From positions 55,368 to 119,367 of the forward strand of contig QVRM01006088.1 of NCBI GenBank assembly GCA_003439945.1: DNA of 64,000 nt, given 5' to 3'. The notes under the pieces are model-generated. The model was not told the origin of the DNA. It saw only the letters and a list, made by a program, of their open reading frames with translations, and did no database searches. Numbering within the stretch: position 1 is the first letter of the stretch; each line of letters begins with the position of its first letter. Source of the DNA: Dermanyssus gallinae (lineage: Eukaryota > Arthropoda > Arachnida > Mesostigmata > Dermanyssidae). The translations under genes and the position numbers were made by a program. Shown one piece after another: positions 1-12,724 of this stretch.

Positions 1-1872
1 AAAGACTTACGATTTATAAATTCACGTGATAAATAGAAGACGCTATCTATGCAAATATACGTAAAAATACGTTCCTACATTCAAACTCTTTAGACAAGAT
101 ATGGACGTATTCATATCAAACACATGCTTACCATTACATTTATTTACTCTCACTATTGTTGATCTTATTGTAACGGGTAATTATTGTTCATCAGCTAATG
201 TGCATGCCCATTCACGTATTTGGCACAATCACCCTTGGGTTGGTAGCGGTGAGCAGTTTCAAAATCATACAACCAAAAATAACAAATTCACAACAAATAT
301 GCGTACCCTAGGCACACATAAACACGCAACCATATAAATCAATTCACACGTAAATACGACGAAAATGGCTATCCGTATTGGTTAACGGCAATGAGTCATA
401 TTTTTTCCAACGAGGTGTTTTGAGAATATGCCGTATCACGGCAGAGTTTTTCCGACGGAATTCAATTCAGTTAATTGCGGCTAAGCTCTCCCTCTCTCGT
501 AAAGTAATGTCCGACATCGATTTCGGCAAGTTAGGCTGACATTGCCCAAAATATTCGTCAAATACAGCGGTGAGTGGCAAGTCGTATCTTTGCATATCTT
601 TACCTTTCCACATTGTGTCTACTCCGTAAGCGGCCACCGAAGCAATTTTGAAATTAGATTGGCAAAACGCCGTTTATTTTAATCACAAAATTCAGTTGTC
701 CTATATTGTTTATCGTCCGCAGTACTATTGGCGTCTTTCTGCACGCTTTCGTGCTATGTCTGGTGAAGCAGCGACGAAAACGGGACTATAAACCCCTTGT
801 GTAGATACTAGCTAACATAAACAGGGATCGTTCTTACCAGGTATCAGGTATACTTGCATACTACTTGAACGATACGACCTAGGATTAATAAAAATAAACT
901 GAAACGCACAAAAGCCACGTATACATGGTTGTGACTCTTAGCCAGGACTCGAAGTGTGTCTCTGTTGAACAAACCGCAATTGTGCTAAGCCGAAGACACT
1001 CATTGAACGTCCAGCAAGGGGCCAGAAATGAGGCATTTCTCAAGTCAATCTTTATTTATTAAGGCCTGGGTGGCTGGGGTCTTCGGACGTAGACATTTTA
1101 GCGCCTGTAGGGTCTCTTGAAATGTAAGCTATTACCTATCTTGCTGTCGCTCGACAATTGCAGCATCGTTCCCTATGATCCGTTCCGTATCGAGGACAAC
1201 GGCATTGCTTTGCGTACAGTACAGTCGTTCCCCGCAAACATTTTTGCGCATAAGTGATACTTTAGGACTATTGAGTCCATAAAGCAATTCGCGAACGCGT
1301 AATGAGATGGCTATTTGCGTCGCGGATATTTGCCCTTCTCCGAGAATAAAGCTTTCTCAGCTGAACAAAGTTCTTTATTCATCTGGAGTCTGTGCTTCTT
1401 TGAGCGCGATTGCTTTATTGATAAGTGGATTGTCTGTCTCTGTGACATGTGTAATGTCTCCAGTGTGATGGAGAGCGCACTTTTAGCTGTACATGGTTTC
1501 CGACGGTTCTCGCCCAACAACCGAATTTTGTTATGGTTAATACCACCGGGAATATATCAAGCTCTACATTTTCAGGAAGTTTGCTGCCAATAGCAAGACA
1601 TCCAAGTTACTTTTGGCTGCAGACTCGAGGAGCGCTAATAGTATGAAGCCCTCATAGTCCCACGGAGCGAAGTCCTTCGTTTCTAGTCTTAAGTACTCCG
1701 TAATGGTAATGGCTCCGTGAGCGCTAGAAAGGGCCGTTGCGCCTAGCTGTTAAAACACTCTTTCATACATTTAAATACTCCGCCTCTCCCAATTCCATTA
1801 GAAAAAAAGATTTTTTAACGAGTTTGACGGTCCCATAAAATGTGGCCTATTCATTTGTGACACTCTCCCCCA

Positions 1873-1944
<72 letters not shown>
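1873..1944. repeat. compound (CT)n-(TA)n microsatellite
   Basis: About 25 bases of CT pass directly into about 47 bases of TA. Confidence 0.95.
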
Positions 1945-1945
<1 letters not shown>

Positions 1946-3480
1946 TAAAAGTAAACAATAGAACAATTTAGAGGCAAGAGGACCATTATCACGTAGGCAC
2001 GAGACCGCAAACGTGCGTCCGCGAACAATTTGAGTTCCAACCTCCAACCCCCGTGACACCCGCGGTGTTGTTGCTGTTGGCGCTGCTGCTGTTGCTGTTA
2101 ACTGTGCTAGCCCACTACGAAGTGCCGTCATCCGACCCGCTGAAAACAAAGAGATACGCAGAGGGATAAAGTTTGGCAGAGAGGGAGAAAGAGAGAGAGA
2201 GATGGGGGTGCGTGCTAGAGAACACGAGAACCCTAGTCGTGCTATGAAGCTATGGCATCTCCCCGGGAGTTGTTGTCTCGCGTTGTCCACTGGCGCTAAT
2301 GTTCGCCGCCCGAAGCTGCTTCAGGCTGGTAGGGCAGGAAGATACACCTCGTAGCCGCCCGTCTAACCGCCACATCCCCGGGCCCCGTAGCCGGGCCTAT
2401 CTATTGACCGTGCCGCGGCGTGGCGTGGCGACAACGATCGTAGCAGACCGTGTACGACTGTGCGAGCGCGACTCATTCACCTCCGCCACCGCGCCGTGCC
2501 CCCGGGGCCCTCAGGCCCTCCTCGTTGTGGAGTTGAGTAAATAGCGCAACGAACCAGCTGGCGTCGACGGTCATTGGCGGTGATGCGGCGGCTGCTGCTG
2601 CTGCTGCTTTTGGTGGTGTTGGATATGGCGCCGGCGGTCGTCGTGGTGGTGGTGGTGGGATACGACGTGACCGTTACTAATGACTGGCGTGGCTAGCTAG
2701 GTGATAGATACTTGAGCAGACAAGCTGGCGGGTGCGTGGCTATACGAATACTGGGCCATAGGCGATGCTGCTGACGGGGACAACGCCACCACCGACGGTA
2801 GGTATTTGTCATAAAGCGGCGCTCAGGCGCGATGGCCGCTCGCCGCACCACTGTAGTGACTAGAAGGTTGTCACTTCGGACGGTTCACCACCACCAACGG
2901 TCCTGGCTATACAGCTAACTCAACACCGCTGACGACCGGCACCGGTACAATGATGAACGCACAGCGCACCGTGATGCAGCCATAGAAGAGAGTTAATCCT
3001 CACCGTTTTGTTGACTCGTTAGCAGCGGTCGTGGCAGCTGATTAGGTAACAGACAGTACCGGAGTTGCCTCGTTTTCACCGAAGCAGCTTGCGAAGAGGC
3101 ATTGCTGTCGTTATTGACGAACGTCTAGTTGTTGTGGTTGTTGTTGTTGTTGTTGCTGCCGCTGCTTTTGTTGCTTATTGTTGGTATTGTTACTCGCGTT
3201 TCAGTTGCTATTATGATTCTGCTTGTTGTTATTGTTGTTGTCAAAGTCAATAGTTATAACGTAGGTAAATAAATAGTAAAGTTTAACGGCTATGCGCACA
3301 CACTTGATCTGTCGTTGAACCTGGGCTATGACAGTGTCGAGCCTTACTTATAAAACACAATTAGATTAGAAATAATCCGCACCGCATCTGATCGATTAGG
3401 ATTAAATACAAAGTACTGTTCACTAATTTACGACGGACCATACCTGTTGTAACTTAGTAAGCAGCAGGTGAAAACACGTT

Positions 3481-3612
3481 CGAGCCCGGTGCCGTGGAGC
3501 ATTCGCGTGCGCCTTGCGACCGAAGGAAACACAAGGATGCCGCACGGGTTCGATTCTCACGGAACGCGAGAGCAGTTTCGTGGACGTTGAATGTTAACCC
3601 GAGAAAGTTGTT
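3481..3612 (+). mobile_element. tRNA-derived SINE, copy A (short form)
   Basis: The copy is flanked by direct repeats AGGTGAAAACACGTT (3466-3480) and AGGTGAAGACACGTT (3613-3627): 15 bases, one mismatch. Inside are a tRNA-like head with a pol III B-box (GGTTCGATTCT, 3548-3558) and a body CAGTTTCGTGGACGTTGAAT (3573-3592). The block at 3509-3533 matches copy B at 51262-51286 at 21 of 25 positions, all differences being transitions. Compared with copy B it lacks about 35 bases between head and body and part of the tail. Confidence 0.85.
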
Positions 3613-6600
3613 AGGTGAAGACACGTTGCTCTGCATCTAGAAGGTTGTTTTATGTTGAAAGACTTTAAGAGAAGGGCAATGGTAATTGTTTCTATTATAT
3701 TCAATGCAACTTACTCTTATGCAATTGATAGGTGTTTACTAAAAATACCGTTCTTATTGTATAAACGGATATTGTAATATTTTTATTGAAAAGCCACAAG
3801 AGCCTGACGATATTTAAGGGAAGTTCAGTAGTTTCAGTTACACTTTTTGAAAAGTAGATGAAGCCTCGTCGGCAAGATTGATCGTTAGCGAGCAACATGG
3901 ATTTCGAGTGCCACGGCCGCATACTAAGGCGACAAATTAAGCATGTAATATTCAAGTTGTAAGACCCTTTCAACATTAGTTAGCGTTAATGTCGTTGATG
4001 TGGGAGCAACAGGAAATCAACATTCTAAGTACAGAAGCAATGGCATTTCAGTGAGAAAAAGCTTTGCATGGTACTCTTGTTGGCGGCCGTGAACGAGAGG
4101 CAGCAAATGCTCTAATTTATTTACTCGATTTGTTTTCATTTACTCAGTACAACGTTCATAATCAAATATCCATGTATTTGGTTTTCCGATATGACTTTTC
4201 CTCGGTACAGCTCTCTTTCTCTTTCTCTCTCTCGCTCTGTTAAACATTAATATTGCACCAACGCAGTCTGTGATAGCTGGTCTGGAATGACCTTAGCACT
4301 GCACAAATGTACAAAAAGTTTACAAAAAAGCCTCATATATTGATAAGGTAAAACCTGTGTGTTCAATATGCCTGATCAATTTACATGACTCGGGTTTTAT
4401 TCGTCTTGTTTGTTTGCTGGAAAGCCCACCTTTTGTTAAGTCATCGTCTAGGCCGTAATTCAAGATACCTGAAACATAAGCACACCGCAAATGTATCCGG
4501 CTCTGCAAGATCACAATGTTCGAAATAAGCGTAGGATTTTATTCCACAACTGCTAACACGTGTTTAGAGTGGAACTTTTGTAGGATCATCCGAAATATCG
4601 TACCTATACCGTATGCTGCGCACGGACTTGACCATATTGTAAGAAGACCGGATGGGTTATCATAAACCATAGTACAATGTCGACAAATAGCAAAAGCGAG
4701 CACATTCACGAAATTGATCGTGAAATGTCATTAATTTTCCTTATATGTTCAGTATACACGTGTGTATCTGTATGTACATAGCGCTTATGCGTATATTAAT
4801 TGTATTTAGTTTTAGCAATACTGTGAATTCTAAACAAAAGGTATGCCGCTGAGAGTCAGCGGCCATTCTGCTGCTACTGCTGTCACAACGACTGTTTGGG
4901 AGACAACCCTAGATATCTCAACATGCCCTGCCCTCAGTGCACTGAAGATTTCAAGTGTGATTTCACAGTGACACAGTTATTTCAAGTCCGTAAGGGACTC
5001 ACTACGACTGGCAACGGTATCTCTAGATTGTCTACAATGTCAGACAGTAACCTGGGAGCGAGATCAGAATGTCAATATCAGGTCAATGGGAACAAGATCC
5101 CGCACAGATCCATACCTGGGCTGAGACTCATACCATAGTTAAAGTAAGCCACATTAGGTGCAGTAGTCAAGTGACACACCGTCCGCGCTTGTATCTCTGA
5201 GAGCTGTGGAAGTATTCTATGCGAACCTTGACGGATTATTATCGCCAGTAGAGATGAGCGCACTTTTTGCTGAAGGGCATAGAGTAATAGCGGCAGTATA
5301 CGTCGCAGTGTTCGTAGAGTGACAAAGGAAGTGTAAAATCATTTTCTGCTAATAGACGTCGATAGTTAAACATTTGTCGGCGAAAAGAATTTGCAGTCAA
5401 AACGTCTCTACATCATGGTTATAATGCCAAATCCGTTTTGAGTTATTAAAAAAAATATATTAGATATATATATATATATATATCTATATAGCTGCATTTG
5501 TATTTAAAAGAGTCTAACACACTGGGCTTGCTAGCCAGCCAAGCTTGAGAAAAACAACTTAATTAGTCGTCACTCTCTCCGTATAAATTGGCCAACGGCT
5601 GACCCGTTAGAGACACGTCACATTATGAATGTATCTTTTTAGGATGGTGGTACCCTTAGCCCGGAAATATAGGCCAATAGTAACTTTTTCGCTTGCCATA
5701 CCAACAGACAGACATCACGTTAAGGGGGACTCAGGCAAAGCTCTTAGACAACCAACCGACAAGGTGAAGTACAAGTTCGGCCCTCTGTATCTTTTTGAAC
5801 TTTAGTCCAATCCGCAAAAGGTCTCTTCGAATTAGGAACGCGGGGATCGGACACTCAGGCGCGGAACTTGTCCCCTTTGTTTTTGTGTACTGCTTTTGAT
5901 GTCTGGCCTCTCCCGCCCCCCCGTCCCCGACTGGCAAGACGGTACTTACAGACATTAGTCCCATGTCCCTGTCTCCTCGTATAGCTGGCTGTATCAAAAC
6001 TCTAGTTGTCCTAATTTTACCGATATTGAGCAAAAACCGAGTCGTAAGTGTCTGTGTATGTGTAAGAGAGCAATGTACATTTTTACAGTTTGGCAAATGC
6101 ATTCTCCTCGGAAATGGTCTTCCTATTTCTGAAAATGCATGAATGAAGCGTATCGTACTACTCATAGTGAGCCACTAGTGTACAGCAACAGCTTTGGCCT
6201 TAGCTGTGTCGTAACTGCGAGGCTACTTAAATAGCAGCACCTTTCATATCTGCAAGTAAGACGAGTCATCAACCTTTAGCTGCGTATTTTTTGCTCACCT
6301 TGCTACGACTGTAAGTTAACACAGCGTGTACCAATCAACTCTACGAGTATCTATTTATTTATAGTATCTAGCCACACCAATAGCAGATAATGACCGTATG
6401 TATAATGTTTTTAGAACTGCCTCAATTGACAGCGGCATTACTACGTACGAACGACATTAATGAGACGGCCAGCGTTTGCAATAAATAGCACAATTTATTT
6501 TTAACTCCGTGATTTCATTCGTTTATCTCAGGTGAGTCGGTGGTGATGCCATCTCTTCGTGAAGTCTTCAACGTCCGGTTTCGCCTTCTTTCCGTCGGCA

Positions 6601-8165
6601 AGCAGTGCTACTGTGGATCTTTAGGTCCCCTTCCCTTCCGCCTCTCTCCCAAGAGGAAAAATGTTCTTCGGACACGATATCGACAACGTCGCTATAATCG
6701 TCGCTCGATCGACAATACACAATTGACTTGAGTATTGTCGAATCTTGGCCGGGCAGGATAATCTAGCTATTCAGTCCGATCTAAATGGCTATTGTTGCGC
6801 GTTGCCTTGGCTTTGTTACTGATTAATTAGTCACCCGTTGATTTACACCCCTCCCCCCCCCCGCTCCCTTCCTCGACCTATATTACCGTGCCCGCTTTTT
6901 TAGACCATTGGATTTACGCCAATACATCATTACATGGTTACCTCGAATACGTCGACTAATTGATTATTAGTGGAACACAAATTGTTCTGCCTGGATTTAT
7001 ATTGGCCATCTATTGGCTTCGTTTAATTCGTTTCAATAATTTCAACCGGTCCACTGACTGCTGTGGCAAGCACTCCTGCAGGGAACACCTAGCGATACGC
7101 GACAGCTCAGCCTCAGCTATTGGATCAGGCTAAGTTGAGGACGCCCCGACGCACTCGGAGTGGCGGAGTCCGGCAAGTCTGCCATTAACCGAATCGTCTG
7201 CTTTCGGGCGTACATGGCTGTGCATGTCTAGGACTTCCAATAAGGCCGAACGTTGGGCCGTCACCGGCAGTGAGACGACAGTCGCCGCGCACCCACAGAC
7301 AACACGCTGTCGTCAGCGCAGCGACATCGACACGTCCCGCCGGATGAATCTTTTTTCGTGTGTTTACACAGCGGCTGGTGCGTCCACGCACTGTAGATCT
7401 GCCTGCCCTTTCGGCCGTCCGTCCATCCGTCAACCAGCTAACTCGGCTACTGTTGCTGCTGCTGCTTCTGGTGTTGTCCTCATGCAGTGCACTTACTTGC
7501 CTTGCCAACGATTGCACTATTCCGCAAAGCTGCGTTCCGTTCTTCGTTACTCACATGGTATTCACATGGTCGCAGTGGTAGTAATATTAGTACTAGTCGT
7601 AGTTGTAGTTGTAGCAGTATAAGCAGCAGTGGTAACGGGCGGTATCAGCTAGCCAACACTCTGGCTAGACGTTGCCAGCGTTCACCCCCGGCCACTTCGG
7701 AACTTCAGCGTCGTGTCGCCGACATGCGTTCCACAAACCACCGCCACCACCACCACCACCACCACCACCGTAATCTACTTCTCTTTCTTCCTTCGACCCA
7801 TATACACCCCACAGCCACCCCCAACCCGGTCCGCCCTTAAAGAATTCCATACATTCTACACAGTTTCGTTGGAACCACCCGCGACGGCCACGCCGCCCTC
7901 TAGGGGTATCGTCGGCAATATACATCTTCACCCCCCAACACCAACGAGAGTTTTGTCGCAAAGCGTTTACACTCCACCGACCGTCTCCATCGGTCTGTTT
8001 GGAACTGCACAATCTACCTAGACGCGTTCTTTGGGTCAGTCATATCATAAATGTTTCATTTCTTCATGAAGATCAATTGTTTGTTTGCTTAATCGTCTGT
8101 CTATCTCTCTATATGCTTTTCTATCGTTCTCTTGCCGTTTGTTGTTACAGCCATTTTAGTTTTTG

Positions 8166-8168
<3 letters not shown>

Positions 8169-8215
<47 letters not shown>
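8169..8215. repeat. (TA)n microsatellite
   Basis: Uninterrupted TA run of about 47 bases. Confidence 0.95.
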
Positions 8216-8217
<2 letters not shown>

Positions 8218-8641
8218 CTTATTGTAACGTATCGTGATTTTCGTGTTCCTTTTCGCTGATCTCTTGGCGTCTGTGGCGGTTCTCTTGCCCGCCAACGAGA
8301 CGTCCTAAACGCAGTGACCAAACGTCTCTTAGTGTCCATTATTAGCTACAGCTCTTGTAGTTGTTGCTGCTGTTGTCGTCGTCATCGTTTTATTTGTTTT
8401 CTAAATAGCTAAATGCAACTAATGCAGCTGCCGACGGCTGGCTATTGTGATTCATGTAGTTCTTATTATTACGATTTTTCATTCACAGTTTTTCATAGTA
8501 CTCGCTGCGTTTACTTGACTTTTATCTAACGTGGTAATGTCAGGATCACGCTCTCTTTCTCTCTTCGTCTCCTTATGATTCCTACAATGTTTCGCAAACC
8601 CTCGTCGGCAATCGCACATCTATCAATCATGTTACACTTAG

Positions 8642-8665
8642 TATATATATATATATATATATATA
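8642..8665. repeat. (TA)n microsatellite
   Basis: Uninterrupted TA run of about 24 bases. Confidence 0.9.
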
Positions 8666-9300
8666 AAACACGGTTCGTAGCATGTTTTAGCGGCCGCACG
8701 CTTGCCTTTGTTTTTACACTAGTCTCTCTAGAGGCAACACACTTGTCAATTGTTTACAGGCTTTGTAACAGTACTTAACCAGTTCTCGCGTGACGAATCT
8801 CAATCTGGACAAGCGATAATATCTGAGCGGCGGAAAGGGTGAAAAAGCCTCTTTTTCTAAGCGTTCTTGGCTGAACGTCTTAACATTCTCTCTCTAGGAA
8901 CTCCTCTGGCAGCACGATGTGTGGCCTGTGCCTACATTGTAACGACATGCGTGGCTTTACAAATGGCTGTACATCGCTGGGCCAGATAATCAGTCATGTA
9001 CTGCGTCGGTCACGCAAGCAACAAGACGTTACGCTGTCAGATCAGAATGCCACTGTCCGTGAGTTCCAGACGAGGCTGCCTGACGACAACTTCAAAGTCC
9101 CGCCGTGACAGGCTACGTCCATAGGGAGTGGGTAGACTAACCTCGTAGGTGAACGCAATCCTAGCGTTGAGCTCGGAACTCGCATTACGTCACCCGGTCC
9201 CGGTCTCGGTCATGTTGACTTTCGGTTCCGTACTGTAGAAAGAGAGCAACTTGTCACGGCCAACATCTTAGCCAGCCTCCGTAGCCCAGTTACCTTGTAG

Positions 9301-9346
9301 CAGTCATTTGATACTGTCAGGTCATGCAGCCATTTGATACTGTCCT
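9301..9346 (+). repeat. short tandem duplication
   Basis: GCAGTCATTTGATACTGTC and GCAGCCATTTGATACTGTC follow each other at a 25-base period, separated by AGGTCAT. Confidence 0.8.
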
Positions 9347-9593
9347 GTGTGCATCCGTTGGTCCGAGCCTCGAATCTTCGAAATTCAGGAATTGATTGCT
9401 GCCGTGGTACGTGTCCTTCGAAGATCGATTGGTTGATCGAGCTATGATGACCAAGCAAAGTGCCGTCTTGGCCTTCACTTATCGCTGCAGATTTCTCCGA
9501 CTAAAGCCTACTGCTGCGCCTCCTATGTACAGTGTGTGTACAGCTGCGCGACTTGGCCAGATCAAGGCACCCGTTGTATGTCCCGATAACAGA

Positions 9594-9599
9594 TTTATT
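9594..9599 (-). terminator. alternative candidate poly(A) signal AATAAA
   Basis: A second sense-strand AATAAA about 1.28 kb after the stop codon; it would give a longer 3' UTR if used. Confidence 0.25.
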
Positions 9600-10873
9600 G
9601 TTGTTGATCAAACATCGACGTCGACTGCAGCTGTATCCATGTTGTGGTTGTTGTGGTCTTTGTTGTTGTTGTTGTTGTTGTTGCCTCTCCCTACTGGCCA
9701 TCATCAGCATCATCATCATTTTCAGTCGAAGCCTGCCCTTTTGCCTCTAGATTTCCTAGCTGTAATGTAACCTAATCTCACAGCATATACAGCACGTCAA
9801 TCAAATTGTGTAATTATCATTACGTGCCATCGTAATACCATCCGGAATCGTTCACCACCAGGATCGCTAGCGCTTTTCCTCTTTAACATACCAAAATGTA
9901 TATAATCGCATTGGGAGATCACAGAGGATTTCGTGGGGTCATCGGCTCTCCCGCTCTCGCTTTGTCTCTGTGTTCGCGACCTAGTCCGCTGCGGCCCGGG
10001 GCTGCGCGTCTCTATCTCTCTGCGCAACGGATCTTGCCGACAGAGTCTCGCCGCTGTAACGACCGTGATCGTGGCGACATGATCAATGATACGCCGATGG
10101 TTGTCGTAACGTTGGTTAGCAAAGTTGTTTATTTTCCAGGCCGTTCGTTTTGCCTGTCTATATACAATCGTCCGTCCATCGGCCATCATTTTCGATCGAC
10201 TTCAATTCCGCCGAGAACGAAACACAGCAGCAGCAGCACAGCAGCCGTAGCAGAAGAAGCAACAGCAGCAGCGACAGGGCAAGAGCAGCGCGCTATGACC
10301 GTAGATCGTAGATTCGTACGTCCGTCCCAACAACCGCTGTTTCTATTACGACAACGTCGGCGGCAGCAGCAGCCCTTGTGTTAATACGACCACGAATTCG
10401 ACTATTACCACTACCACCACCACCACCACCACTTCTATAATTCTTACTGCGGCTGCGGCTGCTGCTGCTGCTGCTACTAAAGTAAAGTTTTCTACTACAA
10501 CAACAACTACTAGTACTGCTACTGTTACTAGACAACTGCTACAAGTCGGGCCAGTACTACGGCGCCGCTGCCGCTTCTACCAGTACACCTATTCCTAGTT
10601 ACGGTTTATACAGTCGTCGAGCGATGGGTGGTCGACCGCTTGTTCGACGAAAAGCCATTGGCGGCGCGCGAAGGGACGATGTGAGGTGTAAGGGCGGAAG
10701 AACTGTAACCGCCGGCGCCGCCACCTTGCGCCACCAGCTTCAGTCTTAGAGTCTCAGTCTCAACCTCAACTAGTTTGTCGACGTCGTCCTCGTCATTATC
10801 ACCACTACCGCCACCACGATCGTCATCATCATCATCATCATCATTTCCATTTCCATCGTTGACTGTAGCCTGG
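9600..10873 (-). other. candidate 3' untranslated region of Tbx2/omb
   Basis: The region follows the TAG stop and contains AATAAA-type signals in sense orientation at 10133-10128 and 9599-9594. Directly after the stop, the +1 frame stays open to 10606 and codes an acidic Asp run (see findings). Triplet tracts (CAC/CAG, GAC) continue from the coding exon. Extent is inferred only. Confidence 0.45.
10128..10133 (-). terminator. candidate poly(A) signal AATAAA
   Basis: Sense-strand AATAAA (TTTATT on the plus strand) about 740 bases after the omb stop codon, giving a 3' UTR of ordinary length. Known hexamer; use is not shown. Confidence 0.4.
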
Positions 10874-11298
10874 CTAATCATCGCCGCCGGTCGACGCAGA
10901 TTCATCGTCGGCTTCATCACCCTCCGAGTTATTCGCTGTGCTGCTGTGCTGATCACTGCTCCGTGGCTTTAGCACGGACCCCGCCACTGCACTGGCACTC
11001 GCATGCAGGCTTGCGTTCTGCTGCTTGTGCTGTTGATGTGATTGTTGCTGCTGTCGATCCGGGACCTGTTGAGGTGGTGTTGACTGTTGCTGATGCTGAG
11101 CATGCTGTTTCTGTTGTTGCTGTTGTTGCTGCCGTTGCTGTCGAGGTGTTTTTGGGCACGGGGGTTCGCCTGTACCCCCGCTGCTAGTTCCGCCACCTCT
11201 ACTACCATTACGGGCCGTCGTCGTCGTCGTTGTCGTTGTATCGTCGTCATCGCCGGCGTCCGAACGCTGCGGAGAGACAGGTTGAGATCGTCGTGATC

Positions 11299-11329
<31 letters not shown>

Positions 11330-12128
11330 GGTTAATCGGTCGGACTGAGAGTCCGGCGAACTGCTCCGGCGTCGCTTGTTCGACGACTGCTGATGAAGCT
11401 GCTGCTGCTGCCGCCGCTGCTGAAGGCTGTCCACGAGAGCTTCCATGTTTGTGATATCGCAGGCGCGCGACGAAGACGACGCCGGAGATGAGGCACCCGT
11501 CCCCCGAGGAGGAGAGCTGCCGTTGAGCGGATTCTGCCCACTTTGACCGGCAGCGCTCTGAGATCCCTGGCTGCCGCCCTGTTGTTGCTGCTGCTGCTGC
11601 ATAAAGGGTGAAAACATGAGCGCGGCCGCCGCGGCGGCAGCTGCAAACGGATCTTGTCCTGCCGTCGGCAGCAGGTTCATGTTGGGCCACGTCTGCGGCG
11701 GCAGCGGAAGCCGCTTGGCCAGCATCAGGCGCGCGGTCATCTCCTGGTAGGCCATGACGAACGACAGCTGCTGGGGTGGCAGCGTCTGCAGGAGAGCGGC
11801 ATACGGATTGCCCGCCAAACCGGGAAGGTTGCCAAGCCCGCCCAGGCCGGGCAACGTAGGTAGAGATGGCAGCTGGCCAGTCGCGCCCGCCGCCAGATAC
11901 GAGGGCGGTGTGGCCACCACGGGGCTGGAGCTGGTCGCCGACTCGGCGTTGGTCGACGTGAGCGATGCCGGCCGAAGGTCGGCCGGCTCGCCGACATCGA
12001 GTCGATCGTCGTCATCGGACGAGTCGGCGCACGCCGACGCCCCTCCAGACGCGTTCTGCGCTGCCAAGCGGTCGCGATCCGTCAGAATTCGCTGACCTTG
12101 CCCCGCCTGGGCTAGTAAAGCTTGTCTC
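10874..12128 (-). CDS. bi: Tbx2/optomotor-blind 3' exon: C-terminal regulatory region and stop
   Basis: The acceptor TTGCAG (AG at 12130-12129) leaves one base that completes the split Lys codon. The reading then runs KRQALLAQAGQGQRILTDRD and on for 417 residues to TAG at 10876-10874. In order (numbering from the first full codon): acidic SSDDDDRLD at about 36-44; a Pro/Leu/Gly-rich stretch at about 85-105; PYAALLQ and PQQLSFVMAYQEMTARLMLAKRLPLP at about 107-145; an Ala run then MFSPFMQQQ at about 164-185; CDITNMEALVDSLQQRR at about 222-238, which resembles the short helix near the C-terminus of Tbx2/3 proteins (..MxxLVxxLE..); then poly-Q, poly-T, Ser/Pro-rich and an acidic end EGDEADDESASTGGDD. 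Tbx2/3 C-terminal regions carry the repression function. The homopolymers are microsatellite-derived and may vary in length. I infer that this is the last coding exon; a further splice near the stop cannot be excluded. Confidence 0.88.
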
Positions 12129-12724
12129 CTGCAAGGTCAACAACAACGAAGACGACGACAAACCGCCCACGTTTAGATCGAGGCCGCCGCAACCATCATC
12201 ATCATCATCGTCATCATCACCACCATCATCATCATTGTTATCGTTATCTTCATTGTTATCATTACTTCCACGCCAAGCGAAACGCCTGTGGCCCTGTTCG
12301 ACGACGCTATTCCCTTGTTTGGCTAACGGAAAGCCTAGATATTGATAGGGAGATACGGAGGTGAGAGGGAGAGAGAGATGAGAGAGAGAGGAGAGAGAGC
12401 GAGAGAGAGGGGGGAGAGACAAAACACGGGTGAGAATCTGCGTTGCCATATCAGACAGAATATGCGATTCCGCCGCTATTTTCGAGAAAAGCCGTTTAGA
12501 CTCCCCACAGGCTGACGTCGGGAGTTTCCACAGCCCAGCGCAATTCTCTCTTTACTTTATTAGAAAATAGCCCCAAATTAGCCACATCGTCACTTGTCGT
12601 TTTGCGTACTGCGTGTACTTCGAGATAACTGCCGTCTATTACTATGCAGCGTATCATCTTATCATGATCGATAATTAACGTGGACGCTAATAGTTGCGGC
12701 ATCGTCGTGCGCCTCGCCACTTAC
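12129..12724 (-). other. short intron of the Tbx2/omb gene
   Basis: The intron is 596 bases, from GTAAGTGG to ACCTTGCAG, in phase 2. It contains a GA/CT-rich microsatellite (about 12361-12417) and an ATC/CAT triplet tract (about 12194-12240). A 74-codon open frame at 12496-12720 abuts the donor but has no recognisable domain and is not coding in my view. A second possible acceptor, GGGCAAG with AG at 12106-12105, would put the next exon in another frame that soon ends, so the TTGCAG site is preferred. Confidence 0.9.

Larger units (their letters stand above)
1..9590. other. 3' flank of the Tbx2/omb gene; no gene recognised
   Basis: Both strands were read. Open frames here are short and lack family motifs. 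Positions 1-1800 and 3700-6700 are ordinary unique-looking sequence with few simple repeats, unlike the introns. Positions 2000-3060 and 7140-8010 are more GC-rich and contain GTT/CTG and CCA triplet runs. A SINE copy lies at 3466-3627, and (TA)n loci at 1898, 5464, 8169 and 8642. Confidence 0.6.

Noticed and set aside
1847..2290. Minus-strand 147-codon frame with Ile-Tyr and Arg-Glu repeats
   Set aside because: The repeats are the (TA)n and (CT)n microsatellites read as protein; the remainder has no family resemblance. The same applies to all Ile-Tyr frames, for example at 42060, 56300, 61100 and 62100.
8917..9108. 63-codon plus-strand frame with several Cys
   Set aside because: The Cys spacing does not fit a zinc finger, and there is no family resemblance.
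10963..12095. Plus-strand open frames antisense to the omb 3' exon
   Set aside because: They are shadows of the GC-rich, triplet-rich coding exon on the other strand.
12012..12449. Alternative frame over the start of the omb 3' exon
   Set aside because: An acceptor at CAAG (12106-12105) would enter this frame (..SANSDGSRPLGS..), but it ends soon. The TTGCAG site gives KRQALL, as expected for omb, and a 417-residue continuation.
12496..12720. 74-codon minus-strand frame adjoining the T-box exon
   Set aside because: It lies after a strong GTAAGT donor within a 596-base intron and has no T-box continuation.
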